Below, piece by piece: positions 10,701 to 19,714 of a stretch of 64,000 nt of DNA. Source of the stretch: Ruegeria denitrificans (GTDB lineage: Bacteria > Pseudomonadota > Alphaproteobacteria > Rhodobacterales > Rhodobacteraceae); contig NZ_CYUD01000005.1 in the NCBI RefSeq assembly GCF_001458295.1, positions 62,001-126,000 on the forward strand, given 5' to 3'. Each line of letters begins with the position of its first letter. Position 1 is the first letter of the stretch. The translations under genes and the position numbers were made by a program. A model generated the notes under the pieces. It saw only the letters and a list, made by a program, of their open reading frames with translations. It had not been told where the DNA came from and did not search any database.

Positions 10701-10863
10701 CCGTCACCGTTTCACTTGGCGCGCCAATGGCCCCGTTGATGATCTGCTTGGGCAACTCAAGAGAGGCATAGAGGAACGGAAACGACAAAACCGTCAGAAA
10801 CAGCAGGACAAGCTGTTGTTTCTTCGAGTGTTTCCATATGAAAGCGAACAGAGTGGGTTCCAT
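7756..10863 (-). CDS. ABC exporter-like protein with degenerate ATPase domain, large insertion and C-terminal cyclic-nucleotide-binding domain
   Basis: About 1035 residues, starting at MEPTLFAFIWKHS, preceded by a GAGG-type ribosome site; 49 further upstream codons are open but unlikely. Residues 15-310 form an ABC type-1 exporter membrane domain. The nucleotide-binding domain is recognisable, but the Walker A position reads VAIQSTHAAERNAL (about 378-391) with no GxxGxGK(S/T). The Walker B position reads ILILDKALASHD (about 796), with Lys in place of the catalytic Glu, and the signature loop is GGNNLPT. About 250 residues of unrecognised sequence are inserted between these halves. Residues 880-1005 match a Crp-type cyclic-nucleotide-binding fold (VIFSRGQAPDAAYLC, GRLIGDLSIITGETR). 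ATP-driven transport therefore looks unlikely; a membrane sensor is possible. It overlaps the CPBP gene. Confidence 0.82.
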   Translation of the reverse strand: MEPTLFAFIWKHSKKQQLVLLFLTVLSFPFLYASLELPKQIINGAIGAPSETVTVLGYSVTQVQYLLILCFAFLATVIASGLMKMRINTMKGVLAERMLRRLRFTLIHRTMRFPKSYFATTSQGELVSMITSEAEPMGGLMGDAIAQPVFQFGQMMTIVTFLFMQSVWFGLASVALIPLQAWLIPKLQRQINLLNKERIQEVRNLSSEIGESAAGISDLRTNGGWRYRQAQFSHRLGRLFEIRFKIYNKKFFMKFLNNLITQMTPFLFYSVGGYLAITGEVTVGALVAALGAYKDLSGPWKDLLTYYNQVQDMSLRWEVVTERFAPSNMIPENLFVGEPETIPHLTGDIELRNVTVRDNDGKTILEDIDLTIPKGARVAIQSTHAAERNALAQVLTREVLPVQGDVIMAGHNLKDLHQVVIAARIGYAYSRPYLFDGTLGDNLLMPLRPHPQHEADVAISPSRWQIEAARSGNPTDSLTDEWIDPGLAGLDNVDDIRAWWFQLVEAMGTDELMLRRTLRTQFDPNLHPDLAQDVVKLRGTIAEKLREKGLDRHVYRFDPDRFNPAVPLGGNLLFATPSRDITPDSLADDRRFKNILGKHDLADDAMSLASAVMDTLDQAFGRDGTDHPLFLRLGIAKDMYHRLLDIKDRRKSKGENGITEDERALLLTLPFLLTAEQIGPDFPEEYKDKILSIRKDQAERLRGALDGMFLPLSPDSYIPRLTVMENAIYGRVSLMAGAHADEIEDVVAQAVNEAGLRRRAASTMYDLPTGLGGNNLPTVFQERAAFSRAGIKRPDILILDKALASHDSQSRLRTRLRLRELLPDSIMIFMEDHFAHPEAYDLFIEIKDGRIDGVSRTQAHHEDGASADLSRKLQIISSTELFSGLDARNQRLLAFSAQWYEAAAGQVIFSRGQAPDAAYLCITGQANLDWTEDGGGTRTISIIEPGRLIGDLSIITGETRQLDLTAATDCTFLRIGAEELRAVIESDASVAVRLLQTVAGYLTTLSTRISTVQKTSEVFPDATQPIAGESPGNSA

Positions 10864-11104
10864 ACCCCGGCCTTGCCTCAAATCTTTTGGATGCGTTTTT
10901 CGGATGATCCACTGCAATCGGTAACAGACGGTACGCACTGACCCGTTCGATTGCAAGAAAGGTCGAGCTAGCAGGATTCGGTTGGATTGCCCATCCGCCC
11001 TGTCAGTCACAAATTCGCGAGATTTGACCCCCAGTATCGTTTATTCTCCTTTAAACCCTGCGTTGTCTTTGACTAAACAGGATCACACTCTGAATGATGG
11101 GGCC

Positions 11105-11866
11105 ATGGGCAGACTTCTGGATCGCTATATTCACCGCCGCGCCGTCGAACGCTGGCGTCAGGTTCTGCGAGGTGCGTCGGTCACGCCTGAACCGCTTTTG
11201 CGGCAGCAGCGCGACGATGCGCGCAAGCTGCGCACGCATCTGCAAAGGCTCATTCATGAAGCTGACAGCCGCCTCGCCCGGCCCCGAATCGGATCCACCC
11301 AGTTTCCCAAACCCCTTGGCACCGATTGGTGCTGGCGTCCGGATTTGTGGCGCGGGCCGTTGGCGCGCCCGGGTGTGGCCTCGGCCCCGCGTCGGGCGCA
11401 GATGGATCAGCAGGTGACTTTGTTCCACGACTGCTCTCTGGCCGAAATAGGGATGCGGCAAACCCGAAATTCTCGCGACAAGGATCTGGCCGCATTTGGG
11501 TTGATGGTCGAGATCTTCGGGTTTTCAGGCTCTTTCCTATCCCTGTCCGTGGAGTTACCGCGCGATGCCGTTCAGGGCCTGACTAAACAGCATCTGATGC
11601 GTGTGGATACGCTGATCGAGACCGAGCATCCTCTTAAGGTTTTCGCCCGCCTCAACATCCAGCATGGACCCAATGCGGAACAGGTTCTGCGCAAGCTGGA
11701 CCTGCCTGCGTCTTCAGCTTCGGTTGACTTCGATCTAGCCCATCTGCCCCTGAACGAGTCGCGGATCGAGAAAATCTGGCTGGACCTGATCTTTGAAAAC
11801 CCGCGGATGAATCGCGTATCCCTGCGCGATCTGACCTTCTGTCGCCACCATCGCGCCGATTTGTAA
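11105..11866 (+). CDS. DUF6478-family protein
   Basis: A protein of about 253 residues that I recognise as the DUF6478 type widespread in Rhodobacteraceae; no function is known to me. The chosen start is MGRLLDRYIHRRAVERW. An open frame continues 41 codons upstream but looks non-coding. The middle carries GTDWCWRPDLWRGPL and an acidic/hydrophobic C-terminal half (FGFSGSFLSLSVELP, IWLDLIFENPRMNR). No signal peptide or membrane segment. It is divergent from the ABC-like gene across a 241-base region that should hold both promoters. The next gene follows 12 bases later. Confidence 0.75.
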   Translation: MGRLLDRYIHRRAVERWRQVLRGASVTPEPLLRQQRDDARKLRTHLQRLIHEADSRLARPRIGSTQFPKPLGTDWCWRPDLWRGPLARPGVASAPRRAQMDQQVTLFHDCSLAEIGMRQTRNSRDKDLAAFGLMVEIFGFSGSFLSLSVELPRDAVQGLTKQHLMRVDTLIETEHPLKVFARLNIQHGPNAEQVLRKLDLPASSASVDFDLAHLPLNESRIEKIWLDLIFENPRMNRVSLRDLTFCRHHRADL

Positions 11867-11878
11867 AAAGGTCCGGCT

Positions 11879-12232
11879 ATGACGCATCCGACATTGACAC
11901 CCATCCGGTTCGAAAACGGTCTCTGGCAGGGATACCTGCAGGCCGAGACGCAAGTCGAGGTGCTGTATCTCGGCGAACCCTTGAAGGATGTGCAGGTAAA
12001 ACCTTCGGATAACGGTTGGACGCTGACCGTTCCCGTGCCGGTGGTGGCTTTATCTGATGGCGTGCATAGCTTTGTCATCGTGGACACTGTCACGTCCGAA
12101 AAACTCGGGGATTTCACAATCATCGCAGGCGTTCCGGCGGCAGATGATTTGCGCGCCGAGGTCGAGCTGTTGCGAGCGGAACTGGACATGCTGAAACGCG
12201 CGTTCCGACGGGCGCAGAGCACAGACGAATAA
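11879..12232 (+). CDS. Small uncharacterised protein with beta-rich N-terminus and C-terminal coiled coil
   Basis: A 117-residue protein I cannot name. Residues 1-85 look like a beta-sandwich (GYLQAETQVEVLYLG, WTLTVPVPVVALSDGVHSF); residues 90-112 form a heptad-like helix (LRAEVELLRAELDMLKRAF). It begins 12 bases after the DUF6478 gene with an AAAGG ribosome site, so the two probably form an operon and may act together. No signal peptide, no cysteine motif. Confidence 0.7.
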   Translation: MTHPTLTPIRFENGLWQGYLQAETQVEVLYLGEPLKDVQVKPSDNGWTLTVPVPVVALSDGVHSFVIVDTVTSEKLGDFTIIAGVPAADDLRAEVELLRAELDMLKRAFRRAQSTDE

Positions 12233-12311
12233 TCTGCCACGGGGCAAGTCCCTATCTTTTCACAAGAATCCCGTGCATCCTTGAGCGAACCGCAGCAACC
12301 TGGGCAAGCTC

Positions 12312-13838
12312 ATGGACCGCAGCAGTGTCGTCAAAGTCATTGCGTTGATGGTGACGGGGTTCGGGATCGGAATCGACTTTACCGGTGCGTTGATCCTGGT
12401 TCCGGCCATCGAAAACAGTTTCGACGCCGATATCACCAGCACCCAATGGGTTCTGAACATCTATGCTCTGTTTTTTGCCATGACCATGGTTGCAGGGGGT
12501 CGGCTAGGCGACATGTATGGACATCGCAAGATGATGCTGATCGGCCTGTCGATATTTTTGTTTTCCTCGGTCATGTGCTTTGTCTCGCCCAGTCTGGATT
12601 TCCTGATCGTCTCTCGGGCATTGCAAGGGATCGGCGCAGGGTGTGTCTGGCCTTGCACACTGGCTTTTGGCGCCACCAAAGTCTCGCGTCCAGAACATCG
12701 CGCCATGATCATGGGGCTGGTCCTGGCGGGCGTCACCTGCGGTAACGTCATCGGGCCGCTGATCAGCGGCACAGTGGTCAACCTGGGAGATTGGAGACTA
12801 TTCTTCCTTGCGAATGTGTTGTTTGCGACCATTTCGATGGTTACCGCCCTGTTGTTGATGGAGCGCGAAACCCATCACAAACAGGGTGAGCATATCGACT
12901 TTGCAGGTATGGCTGTCCTGTCCTTCGCGGTCCTGTTGCTGCTCTACGGATTGGATGTAGGCGCAGATTGGGGCTGGACTTCGTCACCTTTGCTTATGTT
13001 GTTCTTCGTCTGCGCTGTGCTGTTCGTTCTGTTCCCGCAGGTGGAAAAAAGGGTAAAAGAACCGCTGCTGCTGCCGCAAATGATGGTGAACAGGGAATTC
13101 CGCATCACTTTGGGGCTGAATATGTTCAACGTCTCAGCCGCGTTTGTTGGACTGATGTATTTCCCGCAATATATGCAAAAGGTTCTGGGCTGGTCGACCT
13201 TGCAGTCTGCCTTCGGGCTGGCTCCGCTGACTGTGCTACTGGCCGTGGGCTCTATCCTGTCGGGCAAGCTATACAACGATTTCGGCCCCAAACGGCTTTT
13301 GTTCTGGGGCTACCTCTGCGCCACTGTCGGGGCGGCCAGTGTCGTCGTGATGCCCGCAGGACTGGGCTATATCCAAATCCTGCCCGGCATGGCGATGATC
13401 GGGCTCGGGGCCACACTGACGGTTGGTCCATCAGGCACCGCAGCTGTCTGTGCGGTAAAACCGGAACGGGCTGGATTGGTTGGCGGACTTAGCTTCATGA
13501 CCCACCTCGTCTATGGCGCCATCTCGGTGGCCTGTGCGACTGCGATCATGTATCTGGCAAGCCTGCAAAGCCTGGGTGAACGCCTGACGGCTGCCGGAAT
13601 TACCATGTCGGAAGCCGATCAGCGGGCCATCAACAGCGGCACCTTGATCACCTCGTCCGCGCGAGCCGTCATGGAAAAACTGAGCACGGCCGAGGCCGAA
13701 AAGGTCAAATCCGCCATTGCGGCAGCCTTTGACACCGGCATGAACATGGCGTTCATTTTTGCCACTGTGTCAGTATCCATCGGCATCGTTTTGGCGATCC
13801 TTCTGGATGAAGAAAAGCTGCACAAAGTGGAAAGCTAA
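12312..13838 (+). CDS. MFS transporter, DHA2 (14-TM drug:H+ antiporter) family
   Basis: A 508-residue EmrB/QacA-like carrier with about fourteen predicted membrane segments. Family motifs visible are GIDFTGALILVPAIENSF (TM1), GGRLGDMYGHRKMM (motif A) and SRALQGIGAGCVWP (motif B). The segment GLVLAGVTCGNVIGPLISG is the antiporter motif C with the usual Gly and Pro. The C-terminal half contains a large soluble loop between the last segments. A strong hairpin follows the stop. Export of toxic organic compounds is the usual role; the substrate is not predictable. Confidence 0.88.
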   Translation: MDRSSVVKVIALMVTGFGIGIDFTGALILVPAIENSFDADITSTQWVLNIYALFFAMTMVAGGRLGDMYGHRKMMLIGLSIFLFSSVMCFVSPSLDFLIVSRALQGIGAGCVWPCTLAFGATKVSRPEHRAMIMGLVLAGVTCGNVIGPLISGTVVNLGDWRLFFLANVLFATISMVTALLLMERETHHKQGEHIDFAGMAVLSFAVLLLLYGLDVGADWGWTSSPLLMLFFVCAVLFVLFPQVEKRVKEPLLLPQMMVNREFRITLGLNMFNVSAAFVGLMYFPQYMQKVLGWSTLQSAFGLAPLTVLLAVGSILSGKLYNDFGPKRLLFWGYLCATVGAASVVVMPAGLGYIQILPGMAMIGLGATLTVGPSGTAAVCAVKPERAGLVGGLSFMTHLVYGAISVACATAIMYLASLQSLGERLTAAGITMSEADQRAINSGTLITSSARAVMEKLSTAEAEKVKSAIAAAFDTGMNMAFIFATVSVSIGIVLAILLDEEKLHKVES

Positions 13839-13850
13839 CCCACCAAAGAA

Positions 13851-13877
13851 AAAGGGCCGCCTGTCTGGCGGCCCTTT
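13851..13877. terminator. Bidirectional terminator between DHA2 transporter and ctpA
   Basis: Perfect 11-base stem (AAAGGGCCGCC / GGCGGCCCTTT) with a TGTCT loop, lying between the convergent ends of the DHA2 gene and the ctpA operon. The A/T ends let it work in both directions. Confidence 0.9.
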
Positions 13878-13881
13878 CCGT

Positions 13882-15222
13882 TTACTGTGACGGCCCGTTC
13901 GGGTTGAAGGCCGACAATCCTTTAAGGATGTCGATGGCGTAGGCCATTTGATAATCCTCTTCCCGCAACTCAGCGGTTGCTTCGGCGCGGGCGCGGTCTT
14001 CTTCGATCTGACGAATCTCATCTTCACTGAGGCTGTCATTGTTCAGACTGCCACGCAGATCGGCCTCGGACCGGGTGGGACGGTTCGCATCCTCTTCCTC
14101 GGCATCCGGCACTGGTCGCGGCTGTTCGACGATGATGTCAGGGCTGACACCAAGCGCCTGGATCGAGCGACCCGACGGCGTGTAATAGCGCGATGTGGTC
14201 AAGCGCATGGCACCGTCACCGCGCAATGGCATAACTGTCTGCACCGAACCCTTACCAAAGCTCTTGGTGCCGACCACGATGGCGCGACGGTGATCCTGCA
14301 GCGCACCGGCAACAATCTCGGAGGCCGAAGCCGAACCGCCATTGATCAGAACCACGATTGGTTTACCTTCGGCCAGATCGCCGGGCGAAGCGTTGAAACG
14401 CTCACCCTCACCCGGATCGCGACCGCGGGTCGAGACGATCTCGCCTTCGTTCAGGAAGGCGTCGGAAACCTTGATGGCCTGCGTCAGCAGTCCGCCGGGA
14501 TTATTGCGCAGATCCAGAACAAAGCCGTTTACTTTTTCGATGCCCCCGGCCTCTTCGATCTGTTCGCTCAGCCCTTCTTGTAGGTTGGGGAACGTCTGAT
14601 CATTAAAGGTGGTTACACGCAGTACGACGCTGGTGCCTTCGGTGCGCGCCCGTACGGCGGTCAGTTTGATCGTGTCTCGGATGATGGTGACATCGAAAGG
14701 CTCGGGTTCACCTTCGCGGACCACAGTAATGATGATCTCGGACCCGACCGGACCGCGCATCAGATCAACTGCCTTGTCCAGCGTCAGGCCCAAAATGCTT
14801 TCACCATCGACATGGGTGATGAAATCTCCGGCTTCGATCCCCGCCGCATCCGCCGGGGTGTCGTCGATCGGAGAAACAACTTTCACAAAACCCTCTTCCT
14901 GCGTGACTTCAATCCCCAACCCGCCAAATTCACCACGGGTCTGTACACGCATCTGTTCGGCATCGTCAGGCGACAGATAGCTGGAATGCGGGTCCAGCGA
15001 GGTTAACATGCCGTCAATGGCTGCTTCGATCAGTTCCTCGGGCTCGACCTCTTCGACATATTGCGCGCGGATGCGTTCGAAAATGTCGCCAAACAGATCA
15101 AGTTGCTGATAAACGCTGGAGTTGTTTTCAGCCTCCTGCGCCAACAGCGGGCCAGCGATCTGAGTGGTTGCTACGACACCTGCCACGGTTCCGGCCAAAG
15201 CGGCCATCACAAATTTCTTCAT
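13882..15222 (-). CDS. ctpA: S41 family C-terminal processing peptidase (CtpA)
   Basis: A 446-residue periplasmic serine protease. An N-terminal signal or anchor (MKKFVMAALAGTVAGVVATT) is followed by a helical region, a PDZ domain (GLGIEVTQEEGFVKVVSP) and the S41 core. The catalytic Ser lies in NGGSASASEIVAGAL and the catalytic Lys in GTKSFGKGSVQ. It is the last gene of gpmI-envC-ctpA, six bases after envC. Pairing with an EnvC-like protein suggests control of cell-wall hydrolases or cell separation; that is inference from context. Confidence 0.93.
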   Translation of the reverse strand: MKKFVMAALAGTVAGVVATTQIAGPLLAQEAENNSSVYQQLDLFGDIFERIRAQYVEEVEPEELIEAAIDGMLTSLDPHSSYLSPDDAEQMRVQTRGEFGGLGIEVTQEEGFVKVVSPIDDTPADAAGIEAGDFITHVDGESILGLTLDKAVDLMRGPVGSEIIITVVREGEPEPFDVTIIRDTIKLTAVRARTEGTSVVLRVTTFNDQTFPNLQEGLSEQIEEAGGIEKVNGFVLDLRNNPGGLLTQAIKVSDAFLNEGEIVSTRGRDPGEGERFNASPGDLAEGKPIVVLINGGSASASEIVAGALQDHRRAIVVGTKSFGKGSVQTVMPLRGDGAMRLTTSRYYTPSGRSIQALGVSPDIIVEQPRPVPDAEEEDANRPTRSEADLRGSLNNDSLSEDEIRQIEEDRARAEATAELREEDYQMAYAIDILKGLSAFNPNGPSQ

Positions 15223-15228
15223 ACTCGT

Positions 15229-16359
15229 TTATCCATCCTTGCTGGTCCGAAACCACGACTCCGGGTCCACGGGGCTGTTATCTTGTCTTACCTCTATATA
15301 GAGCGTTTCTGACCGGTCAGTTCCAGTGCCATCACTGCTTGTTGACAAAATAGCGCCGATTTCCGGCGTTTCACCGGGCATCAGACCCACCGGAGTACCC
15401 TCAGGGATTACTTGACCAGGGTTGCCGTAAACCTCTTGCAGGCCGGAAAATACGAATAAAAGCCCCGGTTGCGGCTCAAGTATCACCAGATTCCCCAAAT
15501 CCAGCAGCGGTCCACGATAGCGTATCGTCGCCGCCGTCGGTGAAGTCACAATTGCGCGGGGTCGCGTGCCCAGCACCACACCAGGACGCTTGACGCCTGC
15601 TGCATCGGTCTCGCCAGCACGAAGCAGCACAACACCCTGCGCAGGCAAGGCAACCTCGCCCTTGCGCTGGGAAATATCCGCATTGGTATCAGCAATCCCT
15701 CCTTCGGAGATTTCCGACAGGCCGCTGGCAAACCCTTCCAATGTCTCGGTAGACGAGATCAGAATTGCCGTTCGAATCGGGTCTTCAACAAAGCGCACCG
15801 GCAAGTCGGTCCGGTCTGCAATGGCAGTGCTCAATTGTGTGCGGGCAGTCTGAACACCAGTCAAACCCTCAGTCAGGGTATCGGCGGCGCTTTGCTGTAG
15901 CTGCCGCAAAGTCTGAACCTCTTGCAGGTCATGGGCCAGTTCCCGCGCACGAGCGTTCAGGCCCGGCGTGACTTCGGACAGCATCATACCTGCCCGGGCC
16001 GATCCCAAAGGACCCGAAGGGTGCAGCATTAGCACAGGTGGCGCTGTCGTTTCGATGGTTTGCAACACGCCCAGCAACTGCGCGATTTCGTCCTCGCGGC
16101 TGCGTAGTTCTGCGCCCAACTGGGCTTCGCGCGTGGCCGCCCGACGCAGACCCTCGCGCATGGCGGTTAAACCAGCCTCATAGGCCTGAATGGTTTCGGT
16201 CAGGGCGCGCACGCGGTCGCGGGCACTGTCCGCCTCGGTCAGGGCGACGGACGCCTCTTCCAGCATTTGCGCCGCATTCAGCGCGGATGTGGACGGGTCG
16301 GTCTGAGCATGGACCGGCGCCGCAAACAGCAGTGCCAAAAGAAACGCGCGCAACGTCAT
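15229..16359 (-). CDS. envC: Murein hydrolase activator EnvC-like protein with degenerate LytM domain
   Basis: A 376-residue periplasmic protein: signal peptide (MTLRAFLLALLFAAPVHA), long coiled-coil region (about residues 25-230) and a C-terminal M23/LytM domain. The zinc ligands of active LytM enzymes are missing: the strand where HxH is expected reads LVILEPQPGLLFVFSGL, and no HxxxD is seen. As in EnvC/NlpD, it should therefore activate amidases rather than cut murein itself. Its start overlaps the gpmI stop by four bases and ctpA follows at six bases. Confidence 0.85.
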   Translation of the reverse strand: MTLRAFLLALLFAAPVHAQTDPSTSALNAAQMLEEASVALTEADSARDRVRALTETIQAYEAGLTAMREGLRRAATREAQLGAELRSREDEIAQLLGVLQTIETTAPPVLMLHPSGPLGSARAGMMLSEVTPGLNARARELAHDLQEVQTLRQLQQSAADTLTEGLTGVQTARTQLSTAIADRTDLPVRFVEDPIRTAILISSTETLEGFASGLSEISEGGIADTNADISQRKGEVALPAQGVVLLRAGETDAAGVKRPGVVLGTRPRAIVTSPTAATIRYRGPLLDLGNLVILEPQPGLLFVFSGLQEVYGNPGQVIPEGTPVGLMPGETPEIGAILSTSSDGTGTDRSETLYIEVRQDNSPVDPESWFRTSKDG

Positions 16360-17873
16360 GACAACAGGCTCTTGCCGGTCATTTCAGGCGGCTGCTCAAG
16401 GCCCATCAACTGCAACAGGGTCGGGGCCAGATCGGACAGACGCCCATTGCGCAGCGTTGCACCTTTCGGCCCGCCGACCAGCGCCACGGGCACCGGGTTG
16501 AGCGTATGAGCGGTGTGTGGCCCGCCGGTTTCAGGGTCCACCATCATCTCACAATTGCCGTGGTCGGCCGTGACGATCATCGCACCGCCTGCCAATTTCA
16601 GCGCGGCCACAACTTGCGCCAGCCCCTGATCCACCGCCTCACAGGCTTTGATCGCGGCTTTCAGATCGCCCGTATGGCCAACCATGTCAGGGTTGGCGTA
16701 GTTGGTGACGATCAGGTCATACCCGGCCTCAATCGCCTCGACGAACTTGGCTGTCACTTCGGCCGAGGACATCTCGGGCTGCAAGTCATATGTCGCCACT
16801 TTCGGCGATTTTGGCATGTAACGGTCCTCGCCCACCTCGGGCGTTTCCTTACCGCCGTTGAGGAAGAACGTGACGTGCGGATATTTCTCGGTCTCGGCCA
16901 GACGGAATTGACGCCGCCCTTGTTTGGCAACCCATTCGCCCAGCGTATTTACGATATCGCGCTTGGGGAACACAGTGGTCATATAGGCACTGTGACCATC
17001 TGAATATTCCACCATTCCCAGCAGCGCAGACAGATGTGGGCGTGGACCGGTGTCGAAATCGGTGAATTCGGGCTCACCAATCGCACGCAAAATCTCACGC
17101 GCTCGATCCGCGCGGAAGTTGAGGCAAAAGACCCCGTCGCCATCTTTGACACCGTCATAGCCAGCCAAAACGGTCGGCACGACAAACTCATCGGTTTCCG
17201 ACTGGTTATAGGCATGGTCAATCGCGCCATGGGCCGTGGCCGCAATCCGCCCCTGCCCCTTGATCATCGCCTCATAGGCCTCGCCGACGCGCTCCCAACG
17301 ATTGTCGCGATCCATCGCAAAATAACGCCCACTGACCGTGACAACGCGTGCGGCTTCGGGCAAGCGATCTTCAAGCTCGGCGACATAGGTAAAGGCCGAT
17401 TTCGGAGCCACGTCGCGCCCATCGGTGATCGCGTGCAGCGCCACAGGAACACCGGCATCAGTAATCGCCTTTGCGGCCGCAATGATGTGGTTCAGATGCC
17501 CATGCACCCCGCCATCCGACACCAGACCCATCAAATGCGCGGTCCCGCCTGATGCTTTCACCTTCGCAATGAAATCCTGCAAGGCGTCATTGTCGAAGAA
17601 TGAGCCGTCTTCGATCGCCAGATCAATCTGCCCCAGATCCATAGCCACGATGCGACCAGCGCCAATATTGGTATGACCGACCTCGGAATTTCCCATCTGA
17701 CCACTGGGCAGGCCAACATCGGGCCCATGCGTGACCAGAGTGGCATGTGGCCCATTGGCCATGATGGTGTCGAACGTAGGCGTATCGGCCAGATACGGCG
17801 CGTTGGCTTTGGTATCCTCGGACAGGCCCCACCCATCAAGAATGCACAGGACGACGGGTTTGGGGGCGGTCAT
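16356..17873 (-). CDS. gpmI: 2,3-bisphosphoglycerate-independent phosphoglycerate mutase
   Basis: A 505-residue Mn-dependent phosphoglycerate mutase of glycolysis/gluconeogenesis, cytoplasmic. The N-terminal metal Asp is in LCILDGWGLSED, the phosphoserine site in QMGNSEVGHTNIGAGR, and the second metal cluster includes DGRDVAPKS, ITDGRD, NYANPDMVGHTG and TADHGNCE. Length is normal. It heads a three-gene operon with envC and ctpA, an order I know from other alphaproteobacteria. Confidence 0.96.
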   Translation of the reverse strand: MTAPKPVVLCILDGWGLSEDTKANAPYLADTPTFDTIMANGPHATLVTHGPDVGLPSGQMGNSEVGHTNIGAGRIVAMDLGQIDLAIEDGSFFDNDALQDFIAKVKASGGTAHLMGLVSDGGVHGHLNHIIAAAKAITDAGVPVALHAITDGRDVAPKSAFTYVAELEDRLPEAARVVTVSGRYFAMDRDNRWERVGEAYEAMIKGQGRIAATAHGAIDHAYNQSETDEFVVPTVLAGYDGVKDGDGVFCLNFRADRAREILRAIGEPEFTDFDTGPRPHLSALLGMVEYSDGHSAYMTTVFPKRDIVNTLGEWVAKQGRRQFRLAETEKYPHVTFFLNGGKETPEVGEDRYMPKSPKVATYDLQPEMSSAEVTAKFVEAIEAGYDLIVTNYANPDMVGHTGDLKAAIKACEAVDQGLAQVVAALKLAGGAMIVTADHGNCEMMVDPETGGPHTAHTLNPVPVALVGGPKGATLRNGRLSDLAPTLLQLMGLEQPPEMTGKSLLS

Positions 17874-17962
17874 TTTTTGGCTCTCCGGGTTTCTGCTCTT
17901 GCTCGGTCTTTTACTGCCTGAATTTCAGCGGGTGAACCGCCTTTTGGCCTGCGGTTGCAGAA

Positions 17963-19650
17963 TTAACGCGGAGGCAGCTTTTCTTTACCTAAATACTCGG
18001 CGAATGGCCGGGCCTTGCGGCCCCGATATTTGACTGTCAATTCCAGCTGAGTGTCATTTTCGTCGTATACCCCTAAGACAACGCCCTTGCCCCTGCTTTT
18101 AGTCCGCATCTCAATCAGTTGCTGTTCCGACCGGGTGGTGCACTGCGACGGGCGGCGCGTCCAGGCAAACAGATGATCATACATCTCAGCTATAATCTCG
18201 GCGTGCTCCGGGCTGTTGCCCAGATCCGTCAACTCGTCCGGATCGTTTTCCAGATCGAACAGGATCGGCCGGTGGCCGCCTTCGCAATGGATCAACTACC
18301 ACTTTTTGTCGGCAACCATGAACATTACCGCATCCCGGACCAAGGTTTTCAACACCTCGGCAATCGGCGAAGCGGAATAGTCATATTCGCAGACCACAAC
18401 ACCGCGTGGCGTCTCAGTCTGTTGGCCATGTAGGATCGGCAACAGCGAATGCCCTTCAAGGATTTGCGATGGCACTTCAGCCCCCACAATGTCCACAAAA
18501 GTCGGAGCCAGGTCGATGGATTCGACCAGTGCGTCACTGACCGTACCGCGCGTGGCGTCTGCTTCGGGTGATGGGTTGCAAATGATCATGGGTACCCTGG
18601 TCGAGGCATCGTGGAAGAAAGTCTTTTCCCCCATCCAGTGATCGCCCAGAAAATCACCATGATCCGAGGTCAGAACGATCATCGTATCTTCAATCCGGCC
18701 GGTTATCTCCATCCAGTCGAAAAGCCGCCCCATCTGGTCATCGGCTTGTTTGATCAAGCCCATATAGGCCGGGATCACCGCATCGCGCACCTCCTGACGT
18801 GAGAAGGTCTGGCCGATCTTCGTGTTCATGAAGGCACGCAACACCGGATGAGCGTTCTGACGTTCAGCCGCGGATCGCACCACCGGAAACACATGCTCGG
18901 GGCCATACATCGAGGCATAAGGTTCGGGCACGATATAGGGCAAGTGTGGCTTGATGAAACTCAGATGGCAGCACACGGGCCGTCATGGCTCTCCATGAAG
19001 TCTATGCCGCGCTCAGTCAGATACGGCGTTTCGTTGTCTTCTTCGGCGATATTTGCGGGCTCGGTTCAATTTTTCAGGAACCAGCCGGACAACACGTTGC
19101 CGTCCGCATCCAACCCCGAGTTGGCAAAGTCATGCCAGGGGTTGTCGCTCTCATAGCCTTTGTCGGTCAGATATTTGTTGTACTCTCTGGCACCGCCCGG
19201 ATCGTAGAACCCGTCCAGACCTTCCGGGCGCATACCGTCGTCGCGCTCGAACACGTCAAAGCCGCATTCTGCCACGCGGGCACCGATCAGGCTGTCGGGT
19301 TCCAGACCCAGCCGTGCCATGCCTTCGGCATCCGCGCGCATATGGGTTTTGCCGACCAGCCAGCATTCCATCCCTGCCTTACGCAAATGGTCACCCATAG
19401 TCATCTCGCCGACCTTCAACGGAATGCCGTTCCACGATGCGCCATGCGAATGCACATAGCGCCCCGTATAGGTCGACATGCGGGAATTGCCGCAAATAGG
19501 GGATTGGATATAGGCCCGATTGAACCGCACACCGCGCGCGGCCAAACGATCAATGTTCGGAGTGTGCAGATGCGGGTGGCCGTAGCAACTCAGATAATCC
19601 CAGCGCAGCTGGTCGAACATGATGAACAGGATGTTTTTGGCTTTGGCCAA
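17963..19650 (-). pseudogene. Sulfatase/phosphonate monoester hydrolase-family gene disrupted by two stops and a frameshift
   Basis: A formylglycine-sulfatase superfamily gene whose product would be about 560 residues. The first part (from a TTG start at 19650 with GGAGG seven bases upstream) has the metal motif MFDQLRWDYLSCYG and the formylglycine cysteine in SPICGNSRMS. The frame is broken by TGA at 19066-19068, although coding sense continues in the same frame (EDNETPYLTERGIDFM). A one-base deletion near 18974 then shifts the frame before CCHLSFIKPHLPYIVPEP. An in-frame TAG at 18296-18298 separates VADKKW from LIHCEGGHRPILFD. Three lesions make a functional product very unlikely. No insertion sequence is involved. 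Confidence 0.9.
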
Positions 19651-19714
19651 CGCGGTGCCTCCCCGATAGTCAGGGACCTAGCTAGCCAATTCCCAGCCCG
19701 CAGCGAAGCGCAAT

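Noticed and set aside
10982..11104. N-terminal extension of the DUF6478 gene
   Set aside because: The 41 extra codons have no ribosome site at their start, overlap the promoter region of the divergent ABC-like gene and do not look like coding sequence.
18296..18976. Middle fragment of the sulfatase as a separate gene
   Set aside because: It starts mid-domain with no ribosome site and continues the sense of the upstream fragment in a shifted frame; best read as part of one pseudogene.
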